This document shows positions 6,148 through 11,791 of a stretch of DNA of 11,791 nt, piece after piece. The stretch is from JBDSGC01 sp046594105. Lineage in GTDB: Bacteria > Acidobacteriota > Thermoanaerobaculia > Gp7-AA8. Position 1 is the first letter of the stretch; every line of letters begins with the position of its first letter. Below the pieces are notes generated by a model. That model ran no database searches, had not been told where the DNA came from, and saw only the letters and a program-made list of their open reading frames with translations. The stretch covers positions 1 to 11,791 of the forward strand of contig JBKJQB010000074.1 in assembly GCA_046594105.1 (NCBI GenBank), read 5' to 3'. The position numbers and the translations under genes were made by a program.

Positions 6148-7014
6148 ATGCGCATTCTCCAGATTCTCCTTCCCGAGAGCTCCGCCTACGAACGCAAATC
6201 GCAGCGGGTCGATGCCGCCGCGCTGCGCGGTTCCCACGAGGTTCTGACTGCGTCAGACCTGAGCGGAATTCCGAGCGCGGATCTGATCCATCTCTATGCT
6301 CCGGCACAGATCGCCGGGCGGCGTTTACGGGGGCTGGCTCTGCCCTGCGTCACCAACGCCGCGCTGACGCAGTCGCCCATTCCGTGGTTGCGCGGGCCAT
6401 CGCCGGTGACCGTCATTTCACCGCTGCCCGCCGCCGGAGTGGCTGTTGTGCCGGAGGGGGTCGAGGAGCGGTATTTCGACGAGCCTGGGGAAAGGAGCAC
6501 AGACAGGAGTGTCGGTGCCACAACGCCCTCCCCGGTCGGAGGTTCTTCGACGGAGGCCGGGCGGCCACGGGTCGTCGGGAGCTTCGATCGCCCCGCCCTC
6601 CGTGGCCTCGTCGAACAGACCGTCGGCCGCCTGCATCGATTTCGGGAGGATGTCTCCTGGCACCTCTTCGACCGCGATCCGACACCCGCGGACCTCGACC
6701 ATCTCGACGCCTGGGTCGATCCGGCCACCGACCCTTTCGACCTCGACGGATTCGTCGCGGAAGCGCTCGTGCGGGGTCTACCAGTGGTAGCGGCAAGGAC
6801 GCCCATCAACACTCTGAGGCTGGAAAACGGGCGGACAGGCTGGCTCGTCCCGGCGGGCGATCCCAACGAGCTCACTCATGCCATACTGAGCGCGCTTTTC
6901 AAGCCGGAACTGGGTCAAAACAAAATCTCAGCAGTGAAGCAGACGAGGTCGAAGTTCCGGCCTCGTCAGAGACTTCGTGTCCTGATCCGGCTTTACGAAG
7001 CAATGCGCCCATGA
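6148..7014 (+). CDS. Short GT-B fold glycosyltransferase (GT4-like), compressed
   Basis: 288 residues against 350-400 for usual GT4 enzymes, which transfer sugars from nucleotide-sugar donors. The N-terminal half (1-110) shows an RILQILLP strand, ADLIHLY and VTVIS strands, and the inter-domain signature VVPEGVEERYF (100-110). The donor-binding half is reduced: after a Ser/Gly/Pro-rich linker (112-140) comes VVGSFDRP, then 195-240 with DPFDLDGFVAEALVRGLPVV and GRTGWLVPAGDP, the typical EX7E-region remnant and GxxGxLVP motif. The N-terminal Gly-rich loop is missing and no lysine of the usual donor-phosphate motif is clear. A palindromic repeat lies in the linker (6497-6518). The ATG at 6148 has no clear ribosome site; the gene ends in an ATGA overlap with the next gene. 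It may be a minimal or decayed enzyme; its acceptor is unknown. Confidence 0.75.
   Translation: MRILQILLPESSAYERKSQRVDAAALRGSHEVLTASDLSGIPSADLIHLYAPAQIAGRRLRGLALPCVTNAALTQSPIPWLRGPSPVTVISPLPAAGVAVVPEGVEERYFDEPGERSTDRSVGATTPSPVGGSSTEAGRPRVVGSFDRPALRGLVEQTVGRLHRFREDVSWHLFDRDPTPADLDHLDAWVDPATDPFDLDGFVAEALVRGLPVVAARTPINTLRLENGRTGWLVPAGDPNELTHAILSALFKPELGQNKISAVKQTRSKFRPRQRLRVLIRLYEAMRP
6497..6518. repeat. Palindromic repeat unit inside the glycosyltransferase linker
   Basis: GCACAGACA, loop GGAG, TGTCGGTGC: nine-base arms with one mismatch. It encodes residues 117-124 of the glycosyltransferase, within a low-complexity linker absent from ordinary GT4 proteins. From memory it resembles short palindromes (with TGTCTGTGC arms) scattered through some Acidobacteriota and related genomes; this is unverified. 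It reads in frame, so the host gene stays open. Confidence 0.55.
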
Positions 7015-8255
7015 TCGATCTCGAGACCCTTCCCAACGCCCAACGCCGTGCCCTCGAGCTGGTTCGGGAAATCGCGGCGGAGAAAGACTGCCGGCCCTAC
7101 CTCGTCGGAGGTCCGGTTCGCGATCTTCTGCTGGGACGGGAGGCCATCGACGTCGATCTCACGCTGGAGGACGGCGCCAGCTCGCTGGCTCGAAACCTGG
7201 CCAAGCGGGTGAACGGCCGGGTCCGCTCCTTCCCCCAGTTCCTCACCTACAAGGTCACTGCGGCGGGACTGCCGGACATCGACATCGCCACGGCGCGCAA
7301 GGAACGTTATCGCCAGCCGGGCGCTCTTCCCACCGTTACGGCAGGCCGGTTGAAAGATGACCTGCTCCGTCGCGATTTCTCCGTCAACGCCATTGCCTTC
7401 GACATCCTCACCGGCGAGTTGCACGACCCTACCGGCGGAGAGGGCGACCTCGACGCACGACAGGTGCGGGTGCTTCACGATGCCAGCTTCGCCGACGACC
7501 CCACGCGCGTCTTCCGGGCCCTTCGGCTGGCCGGTCGGCTCGGGTTTACGCTCGAGAAGAACACCGAGGTGCTGATGCGCGCGGCCATCGCCGGGGGAGC
7601 GATGGAGACCGTATCGAAAGAGCGGATCTGGCAGGAACTCTTTTTGGCCATGGCCGAGGTGGACGCGCCGAAGATCCTGGCCAGCATCGCCCTTTCGGGG
7701 GCCTCCTCACCTCTGTTCAACAGCCCCCCTCCCTCGTCCGAAGTTCTGCACCGCTGCCTCGAAGTGGCGCGGAATCAGATCGCCTCGATTCCCGACCTCG
7801 ATCGCCAGGTCCTCTACACCGCGGCACTGTTGCACGGCAACGCTTCGCCGATCGACCTGGAAGGCTCGGGCTTCTCGCAGAATCGTGCCCGAAATGTGGT
7901 GCAGATCGCCAACGAGCTGCCGCGTTTCACCGATGCGCTCTCCGAGGCGACCTCCGAACGGCACCGCTTCCGCCTGTTGAAGGTGGCCTCTCCGGAGATG
8001 CTCAGCGTGCTCGCGGCCACCGTTCCTCGAGAACAGACGTTCGTGGCGCGCTACCAGGAGTTCCGTAACTTCCGGCTTTCGCTCCGCGGCAACGAACTGG
8101 AAGTGCCCCTGGGCCCGCACGTCGCCCGCGCCCTGGAGCGCACCCGCGAAGCGGTGTTCACCGGGGAGATTCCGGCCGATGAGGCCCGTACTTTTGCACG
8201 CGAAATGGCGATCAAGTATCTTCATCGGGAGCAGACCACCGAAACCAAGGGATGA
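7011..8255 (+). CDS. cca: Class II tRNA nucleotidyltransferase (CCA-adding enzyme / poly(A) polymerase family)
   Basis: 414 residues. The family adds C, C and A, or A tails, to RNA 3' ends without a template. Motifs in order: LVGGPVRDLLLG (31-42), metal-binding D47 and D49 in IDVDLT, a further carboxylate region DIDIATAR (89-96), the nucleotide-selecting RRDFSVNAIAFD (120-131), and DDPTRVFRALRLAGRLGF (162-179) followed by KERIWQEL (203-210). The C-terminal body (about 240-400) is helical and divergent; I see no HD phosphohydrolase motif like that of E. coli Cca. The start is ATG 7011, overlapping the glycosyltransferase stop as ATGA. The reading frame is open back to 5964, but that upstream part is antisense or out-of-frame to real genes. 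Full CCA addition is most likely, but CC-only, A-only or poly(A) polymerase activity cannot be excluded by motif reading. Confidence 0.92.
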   Translation: MIDLETLPNAQRRALELVREIAAEKDCRPYLVGGPVRDLLLGREAIDVDLTLEDGASSLARNLAKRVNGRVRSFPQFLTYKVTAAGLPDIDIATARKERYRQPGALPTVTAGRLKDDLLRRDFSVNAIAFDILTGELHDPTGGEGDLDARQVRVLHDASFADDPTRVFRALRLAGRLGFTLEKNTEVLMRAAIAGGAMETVSKERIWQELFLAMAEVDAPKILASIALSGASSPLFNSPPPSSEVLHRCLEVARNQIASIPDLDRQVLYTAALLHGNASPIDLEGSGFSQNRARNVVQIANELPRFTDALSEATSERHRFRLLKVASPEMLSVLAATVPREQTFVARYQEFRNFRLSLRGNELEVPLGPHVARALERTREAVFTGEIPADEARTFAREMAIKYLHREQTTETKG

Positions 8256-9151
8256 GAGACCGGAGACCAGGGACTGAGCAGCTGCCGACGTGCCCACGTC
8301 AGCGGGTCCCCGAGACTTTCCACCCTCCCTCGCCTGCAGCTGTCGTCGCCCTCCTTCTGATACTGGCAGTCCCAGCGCTCTTCGCCCAGTCGAAACCGCC
8401 GGTCCAGGCAGTGCCTGAGGAGCCGACGCACGACATCAGCATGGTGGAGACCGCGCCGCTCGGTGGAGCGATTGCCGTCCCCCTTCCCGAGCGCTATCGG
8501 AAACGACTCCAGCGCTACGAGATCCCGGAGCTTGTCGGCAGCCGCCAGGCCCTCGGACCGCAGCTCATCGACGGGCGGCTCCCCCATCCCATCCTCGATT
8601 ACAGCACCAGCCAGGGCGACGTGCACCAGCGACTCTCGATCTTCGAGGGCGGTCTGGTGGTCGTGGACATCCGCAGCGCCGGCGTGGGAGGCATCCACAA
8701 GAAGGTGCTCATCCCCGACGACGCCCTGCACAACTACATGAAAGCCATCTCCACCGCGTCCCTGCAGCGCATCGCGCTCGCCGATCTGTCGGCGCCACGC
8801 GACGGGCGCCATGCCTTCCTGCGGGTCTACGACTCGGAGGGGAGCTTCGTGGAACGGGCGTACGACCCGATGGGAACCCTGCCCAAGCAGCTGGCCGATC
8901 AGGTGGTGCCGCTGGAGGATCTCCTGCGCGCACTGTACGAGGATCGCGCCGTGACCAACACGGTCGCCGGCTACAAGCCGAAGGCAGGCGACGAACTGGT
9001 GGGCGACGATCGCAGGATCTATCGCGTCGAGCGCGTGGTCGATGACCGCCTCGTCGAATTGCGTTGTCTCAGCCAGCCGATGCGGCTGTACGTCGCAGCC
9101 AAGGATCTCTACCTCTACTTCATCGGCACGCCGGGAGCGGCCTCCCGGTAG
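8252..9151 (+). CDS. Exported protein of unknown function in RNA-maturation operon
   Basis: 299 residues, not recognised. The N-terminus has 27 polar residues, then a hydrophobic stretch (28-43, AAVVALLLILAVPALFA) with a plausible signal-peptidase site after Ala45 (LFA-QS), so it is likely periplasmic or secreted; without cleavage it would be a bitopic membrane protein. No lipobox is present. The 25-residue leader before the hydrophobic core is longer than usual; no in-frame ATG, GTG or TTG shortens it. The mature part has a strand-rich block (about 125-160, RLSIFEGGLVVVDI then KKVLIPDDALHNYMKAI), an acidic/helical middle (about 205-235) and a beta-rich end (about 245-292, GDELVGDDRRIYRVERVVDD and MRLYVAAKDLYLYF). 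Its start overlaps cca as ATGA, and its stop shares one base with the rsmD start, so it is firmly inside the operon. No enzyme motif is visible. Confidence 0.8.
   Translation: MRDRRPGTEQLPTCPRQRVPETFHPPSPAAVVALLLILAVPALFAQSKPPVQAVPEEPTHDISMVETAPLGGAIAVPLPERYRKRLQRYEIPELVGSRQALGPQLIDGRLPHPILDYSTSQGDVHQRLSIFEGGLVVVDIRSAGVGGIHKKVLIPDDALHNYMKAISTASLQRIALADLSAPRDGRHAFLRVYDSEGSFVERAYDPMGTLPKQLADQVVPLEDLLRALYEDRAVTNTVAGYKPKAGDELVGDDRRIYRVERVVDDRLVELRCLSQPMRLYVAAKDLYLYFIGTPGAASR
9131..9148 (+). promoter_or_regulatory. Hairpin covering the Shine-Dalgarno-like sequence of rsmD
   Basis: CCGGGAG, loop CGGC, CTCCCGG: a perfect seven-base stem whose left arm contains GGGAG, the only ribosome-site-like sequence before the GTG start at 9151. 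It ends two bases before that start. Folded, it would hide the site; a ribosome finishing the upstream gene would melt it. That arrangement suggests translation of rsmD depends on translation of the exported-protein gene. The inference is from geometry only. Confidence 0.45.
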
Positions 9152-9693
9152 TGACGTCGCTTCGGATCACCGGGGGCAGTTTGCGGGGCCGGCGCGTTCC
9201 CGTTCCGCCCGAGCAGACCCGCCCGACCTCCGAGCGCGCCCGCCAGGCGTTTTTCAACATCGTCGGCCAGCGGATCGAGGGCGCGCGCTTTCTCGATCTC
9301 TTCGCCGGCAGCGGCGTGTTCTCCTTCGAGGCGATGTCGCGCGGAGCCTCCTCTTCCACCGCCATCGATCAGGACCGCAAGGCCATGGCCACGGTGACCA
9401 GACTGGCAGCGGAATGGAGCGTGAACGTGGAGGCCATGGCTGCCGATGTCGAGCGGTCTCTGCCGCGGCTGCCGGCCCCGTACGACATCGTGTATGCCGA
9501 TCCTCCCTACTCCTTCAACGGGTACGATCGTCTGGTGGAGGCCATCAGCTCCTGCGTGGAGCCCTCGCAGGAATCGATGGTGGCCATCGAGCATCGACGG
9601 CGCAGCGAGCCATTCAAGGCGGTCAGCGGGCCGCTCAAGCCGAGTCGAACCGCCGAGTACGGCGAGGTGTGGATCACCTTTTTCCAGACATGA
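9151..9693 (+). CDS. rsmD: 16S rRNA (guanine966-N2)-methyltransferase RsmD
   Basis: 180 residues, close to E. coli RsmD (198). It methylates G966 of 16S rRNA in the 30S head using S-adenosylmethionine. Motifs: LRITGGSLRGRRVPVP (4-19), TRPTSERARQAFFNIVG (23-39), the SAM-binding FLDLFAGSGVFSFEAMSRGA (47-66), acidic AIDQDRKA (71-78), and the catalytic IVYADPPY (113-120) with the DPPY box. The start is GTG 9151, chosen because the conserved RITGG begins four codons later; a longer open frame from 9064 would overlap the upstream gene and adds no conserved sequence. The start codon shares its G with the TAG stop of the upstream gene. The end overlaps the rhodanese gene as ATGA. The call is firm. 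Confidence 0.95.
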   Translation: MTSLRITGGSLRGRRVPVPPEQTRPTSERARQAFFNIVGQRIEGARFLDLFAGSGVFSFEAMSRGASSSTAIDQDRKAMATVTRLAAEWSVNVEAMAADVERSLPRLPAPYDIVYADPPYSFNGYDRLVEAISSCVEPSQESMVAIEHRRRSEPFKAVSGPLKPSRTAEYGEVWITFFQT

Positions 9694-10013
9694 CCATCCG
9701 CGAGATCAGTCCGAAAGAATTGCAGACCATGCTCGCGAACGGCAGCGCCGGCCCCATGCTGCTCGACGTGCGCGAGCCGTGGGAAGCGGAGCTGGCCCAG
9801 CTTCCCGATTCGATGCTGATTCCCCTCCGCTCTCTTCCCCAGCGACTGCACGAGATTCCCGCTGGCGGAGAAGTGGCGATTTACTGTCACCACGGCATGA
9901 GGTCCCTCGCCGCTGCGGAGTTCCTCGCTGGTCATGGCTATCCCGTGATGTCGCTCGCCGGCGGAATCGACCTCTGGTCGCGCGACATCGACCCTTCCAT
10001 CCCCAGGTACTGA
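9690..10013 (+). CDS. Single-domain rhodanese-like sulfurtransferase
   Basis: 107 residues, the size of GlpE-type single-domain rhodaneses, which move sulfane sulfur through a cysteine persulfide in the cytoplasm. Motifs: ISPKELQTML (6-15), LLDVREPWE (24-32), the active loop YCHHGMRS with Cys66 and Arg71 (C-X4-R), and the closing VMSLAGGIDLWSRDID (86-101). The ATG at 9690 overlaps the rsmD stop as ATGA; the frame is open upstream to 9042 but that part is out of frame with rsmD and not real. A 24-base gap separates it from phoH. A role in tRNA thiolation or general sulfur transfer would fit its neighbours, but is inference; the donor and acceptor are unknown. Confidence 0.92.
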   Translation: MTIREISPKELQTMLANGSAGPMLLDVREPWEAELAQLPDSMLIPLRSLPQRLHEIPAGGEVAIYCHHGMRSLAAAEFLAGHGYPVMSLAGGIDLWSRDIDPSIPRY

Positions 10014-10037
10014 CAAGAGACGTTGCAAAAGGACCCC

Positions 10038-11018
10038 ATGGAAATGACGCTCGACGAGACAGGAACCCACACGCTGTTCGGCAATCATGACGAGAACCTC
10101 CGGCTGATCGAGGACGAGTTCAAGGTGAAGATCACCGCGCGCGGAAACGAGATCTTCGTCAACGGGGACGCCAAGAACGTAGCCACGGTGGAGCGCCTGC
10201 TGGCGCAGATGCAGCAACTCATCGGACAGGGCTTCCCGCTCAAGAAATCCGACATCCACACCGGCATGCGCGTCCTGCGCGACCGACCCGACGCCAGCAT
10301 CGTCGACTTCTTCACCGACGACGCCATCGGCGCCTCGGTCCGCCGCGTGGTCACCCCGCGCAACCTCGCGCAGAAGATGTACCTCCAGTCCATGCAGGAG
10401 AACGACATCACCTTCGGCATCGGTCCCGCCGGCACCGGCAAGACCTTCCTGGCCGTCGCCGCGGCCGCCGGCGCGCTGGTCGACAAGTCGATCAAGCGCA
10501 TCGTCCTCTGCCGCCCCGCGGTGGAAGCGGGCGAGCGGCTGGGATTTCTTCCCGGCGACATCGCCGAGAAAGTGAACCCTTACCTGCGCCCGCTGTACGA
10601 CTCCCTCTACGACATCATCGGCTTCGAGAAGGTGGAGAAGCTGATGGAGCGCACCGTGATCGAGATCGCCCCCCTGGCCTTCATGCGCGGCCGCACCCTC
10701 AACGACGCCTTCATCATCCTGGACGAAGCGCAGAACACCACACCGGAGCAGATGAAGATGTTCCTCACCCGGCTGGGCTTCGGATCCAGAGCGGTCATCA
10801 CCGGCGACATCACCCAGGTCGATCTTCCGGAAGGGCGCAAGTCGGGCCTGCGCGAGGTGCGCCGGATCCTCGAAGGCCTCGAGCGCATCCAGTTCTTCGA
10901 CTTCACCGATCGGGACGTGGTGCGCCACCCCGTGGTCGCACGCATCGTCACCGCCTACGACCGCGCCGACAGAGACCGCGCGGACAAAGCAGCGGCGCGG
11001 AGCGGACCTCGCACTTGA
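10038..11018 (+). CDS. ybeZ: PhoH-family ATPase (YbeZ-like)
   Basis: 326 residues from ATG 10038. PhoH/YbeZ proteins are cytoplasmic P-loop ATPases genetically and physically tied to YbeY in RNA processing. Residues about 1-70 form a small KH-like N-terminal region (ENLRLIEDEFKVKITARGNEIFVNG). The ATPase part shows Walker A GPAGTGKT (129-136), LCRPAVEAGERLGFLPGD (157-174), Walker B FIILDEAQNTT (225-235) and VITGDITQVDLP (253-264). The start is uncertain by a few codons: AAAAGGA at 10027-10033 is 4 bases before ATG 10038 and 10 bases before ATG 10044, and a TTG at 10023 is also in frame. Its stop overlaps the ybeY TTG start as TTGA. The ybeZ-ybeY order is the conserved one. Confidence 0.94.
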   Translation: MEMTLDETGTHTLFGNHDENLRLIEDEFKVKITARGNEIFVNGDAKNVATVERLLAQMQQLIGQGFPLKKSDIHTGMRVLRDRPDASIVDFFTDDAIGASVRRVVTPRNLAQKMYLQSMQENDITFGIGPAGTGKTFLAVAAAAGALVDKSIKRIVLCRPAVEAGERLGFLPGDIAEKVNPYLRPLYDSLYDIIGFEKVEKLMERTVIEIAPLAFMRGRTLNDAFIILDEAQNTTPEQMKMFLTRLGFGSRAVITGDITQVDLPEGRKSGLREVRRILEGLERIQFFDFTDRDVVRHPVVARIVTAYDRADRDRADKAAARSGPRT

Positions 11019-11464
11019 CGCACGTCGAAGTCAGCGGCTCGGTCCCTCGCTTCACTCAGCGCCAGATCAGCTCGTACGTCCGGAAGGTGATCCTGTCTCT
11101 CGACAAGATCGCCCATCTGAAACGCGAGCTCGGCGCTGTGTCCATCGCATTCGTCGACGACGATGCCATGCGCACGCTCAACCGAAACTTCCGCCACCAG
11201 AACAAAACCACCGACGTGCTGACCTTCCCCGCCGATGACTCCTACGCCGAGCCGTCAGCGAAAGGGCGCCCCATCGGCGACATCGTGATCTCGCTCGACC
11301 AGGCTCGCCGCCAGTCCATCGAGGAGAAACACTCCCTGGTCACCGAAGTCCGCTACCTCATTCTTCACGGCATCCTCCACGCCCTCGGCTACGACCACGA
11401 GACCGACAAAGGGGAGATGAACGCACTGGAACTGGAGATGCGACGGGCGGTCGGGCTGGAGTAG
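11015..11464 (+). CDS. ybeY: Endoribonuclease YbeY (rRNA maturation factor)
   Basis: 149 residues, usual size. YbeY is a zinc-dependent endoribonuclease needed for 16S rRNA 3'-end maturation and 70S ribosome quality control. The zinc signature HGILHALGYDH (118-128) supplies His118, His122 and His128. Upstream are SIAFVDDDAMRTLNRNFR (43-60) with the conserved Arg60 and TTDVLTFPAD (65-74), then GDIVISLDQA (88-97). The start is TTG 11015, within a TTGA overlap with the phoH stop; no ATG or GTG gives a plausible N-terminus, and the weak start probably relies on coupling to phoH. It is the last gene of the rightward run: a 203-base convergent spacer follows. Confidence 0.95.
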   Translation: MTHVEVSGSVPRFTQRQISSYVRKVILSLDKIAHLKRELGAVSIAFVDDDAMRTLNRNFRHQNKTTDVLTFPADDSYAEPSAKGRPIGDIVISLDQARRQSIEEKHSLVTEVRYLILHGILHALGYDHETDKGEMNALELEMRRAVGLE

Positions 11465-11491
11465 GGCGCAGTTTTGGGACTTCGCCGAGTT

Positions 11492-11538
11492 CCTTCTCCC
11501 CGCGCACGGGGAGAAGGTGCCGAAGGCGGATGAGGGGA
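11492..11538. repeat. Dispersed REP-like element with perfect hairpin, possible bidirectional terminator
   Basis: 11492-11517 is a perfect 11-base stem (CCTTCTCCCCG/CGGGGAGAAGG) with loop CGCA, followed by GTGCCGAAGGCGGATGAGGG. From memory this hairpin plus GGCGGATGAGGGG tail is widespread between genes in many high-GC bacteria. It sits 27 bases after the ybeY stop in the convergent gap before carA and could stop transcription from both sides, although neither strand has a U-run after the stem. The rest of the 11465-11667 gap shows nothing I can name. Confidence 0.7.
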
Positions 11539-11667
11539 CTCTCAGGAATCCAACAGCGAAGCGATCGATTGGGAAGCTGATTTGCTGGGCAAGGGGCTGA
11601 ACTCCTCAGGGTCAAGAGATCGACGCCCTGTGCCGCTTCGACTCGGGCAACCTCCGACTTCCGCTTC

Positions 11668-11791
11668 CTACCTTCCCGCGAATTCGTCGATCATCTGCAG
11701 GAATTCTCCGAACAGATAGAACGAGTCGTGCGGGCCGGGAGCCGCTTCGGGGTGGTATTGCACTGCCAGTGCGGGCTCGCGGCGGTGCCGG
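11668..11791 (-). CDS. carA: Carbamoyl-phosphate synthase small subunit, C-terminal 40 residues
   Basis: Only the last 40 codons and the TAG stop (11668-11670) are visible; the gene continues past the window end. CarA is the glutamine amidotransferase subunit that supplies ammonia for carbamoyl phosphate in pyrimidine and arginine synthesis. The visible tail reads VQYHPEAAPGPHDSFYLF, the conserved end of class I amidotransferase domains in CarA; the His and Glu of YHPE complete the Cys-His-Glu catalytic triad. The PGPHDS segment is typical of CarA rather than of other amidotransferases. The gene is convergent with ybeY. Confidence 0.9.
   Translation of the reverse strand, partial: RHRREPALAVQYHPEAAPGPHDSFYLFGEFLQMIDEFAGR

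Noticed and set aside
4937..6247. Plus-strand open frame of 436 codons opposite the GGDEF gene
   Set aside because: Composition-driven antisense frame; its His/Arg/Asp-rich translation has no recognisable domain, while the minus strand encodes an intact GGDEF protein.
5964..7010. Upstream extension of the cca reading frame
   Set aside because: The extension is Arg/Pro/Ser-rich, lies across the glycosyltransferase in another frame and opposite the GGDEF gene; the ATG at 7011 gives the family's normal N-terminus.
9671..9683. GGATCACCTTTTT, resembling the 3' tail of 16S rRNA
   Set aside because: It encodes WITFF at the end of rsmD in frame and no rRNA sequence precedes it; chance similarity.
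9042..9689. Upstream extension of the rhodanese frame across rsmD
   Set aside because: Out of frame with rsmD, domain-free; ATG 9690 in the ATGA overlap yields a complete rhodanese domain.
9507..10928. Minus-strand open frame of 473 codons opposite rhodanese and phoH
   Set aside because: Antisense to two genes with clear catalytic motifs; the translation is low-information and domain-free.

Overview
This is a GC-rich bacterial chromosome segment packed with housekeeping and envelope or signalling genes. There is no integrase, transposase, phage gene, CRISPR array or RNA gene that I can see. The mix (a DUF4388/PATAN protein beside a GGDEF enzyme, a SPOR protein, many REP-like hairpins, a tight rsmD/phoH/ybeY operon) would fit an Acidobacteriota-like or deltaproteobacterial-type soil or sediment organism. 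That placement is inference from gene content and base composition, not a measured phylogeny.

Left half (1-6139), all on the minus strand. Read in the direction of transcription it holds: a GGDEF diguanylate cyclase with a GAF-like sensor, a DUF4388 (PATAN) protein, an N-terminally lipidated TPR/BamE-like protein, and a membrane-anchored SPOR-domain protein. After these comes a 515-base non-coding stretch full of REP-like hairpins, then a LOG-family phosphoribohydrolase overlapping an Mrp/ApbC iron-sulfur carrier that runs off the window start. The first four genes look like a c-di-GMP/envelope group. LOG and Mrp form a separate overlapping pair.

Right half (6148-11464), all on the plus strand, is one compact run of seven genes. 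Five of its six junctions overlap by 1-4 bases: a short GT-B glycosyltransferase, a class II tRNA nucleotidyltransferase (CCA-adding type), an unrecognised exported protein, RsmD, a single-domain rhodanese, a PhoH/YbeZ ATPase and YbeY. Four of the seven act in RNA or ribosome maturation (tRNA 3' end, 16S rRNA methylation, 16S rRNA 3' processing), so the core theme is translation-apparatus maturation, with a glycosyltransferase and an exported protein of unknown role embedded in it. The two halves diverge from start codons only 8 bases apart.

Right end (11465-11791): a convergent spacer carries a strong perfect hairpin of a widely dispersed REP-like type, then the last 40 codons of carA on the minus strand.

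I do not see a clearly new defence or mobile system. The points most worth a second look are the exported unknown protein in the RNA-maturation operon, the compressed glycosyltransferase with a palindromic repeat in its linker, a hairpin that would mask the ribosome site of rsmD, and the REP-like array at 1553-2067.
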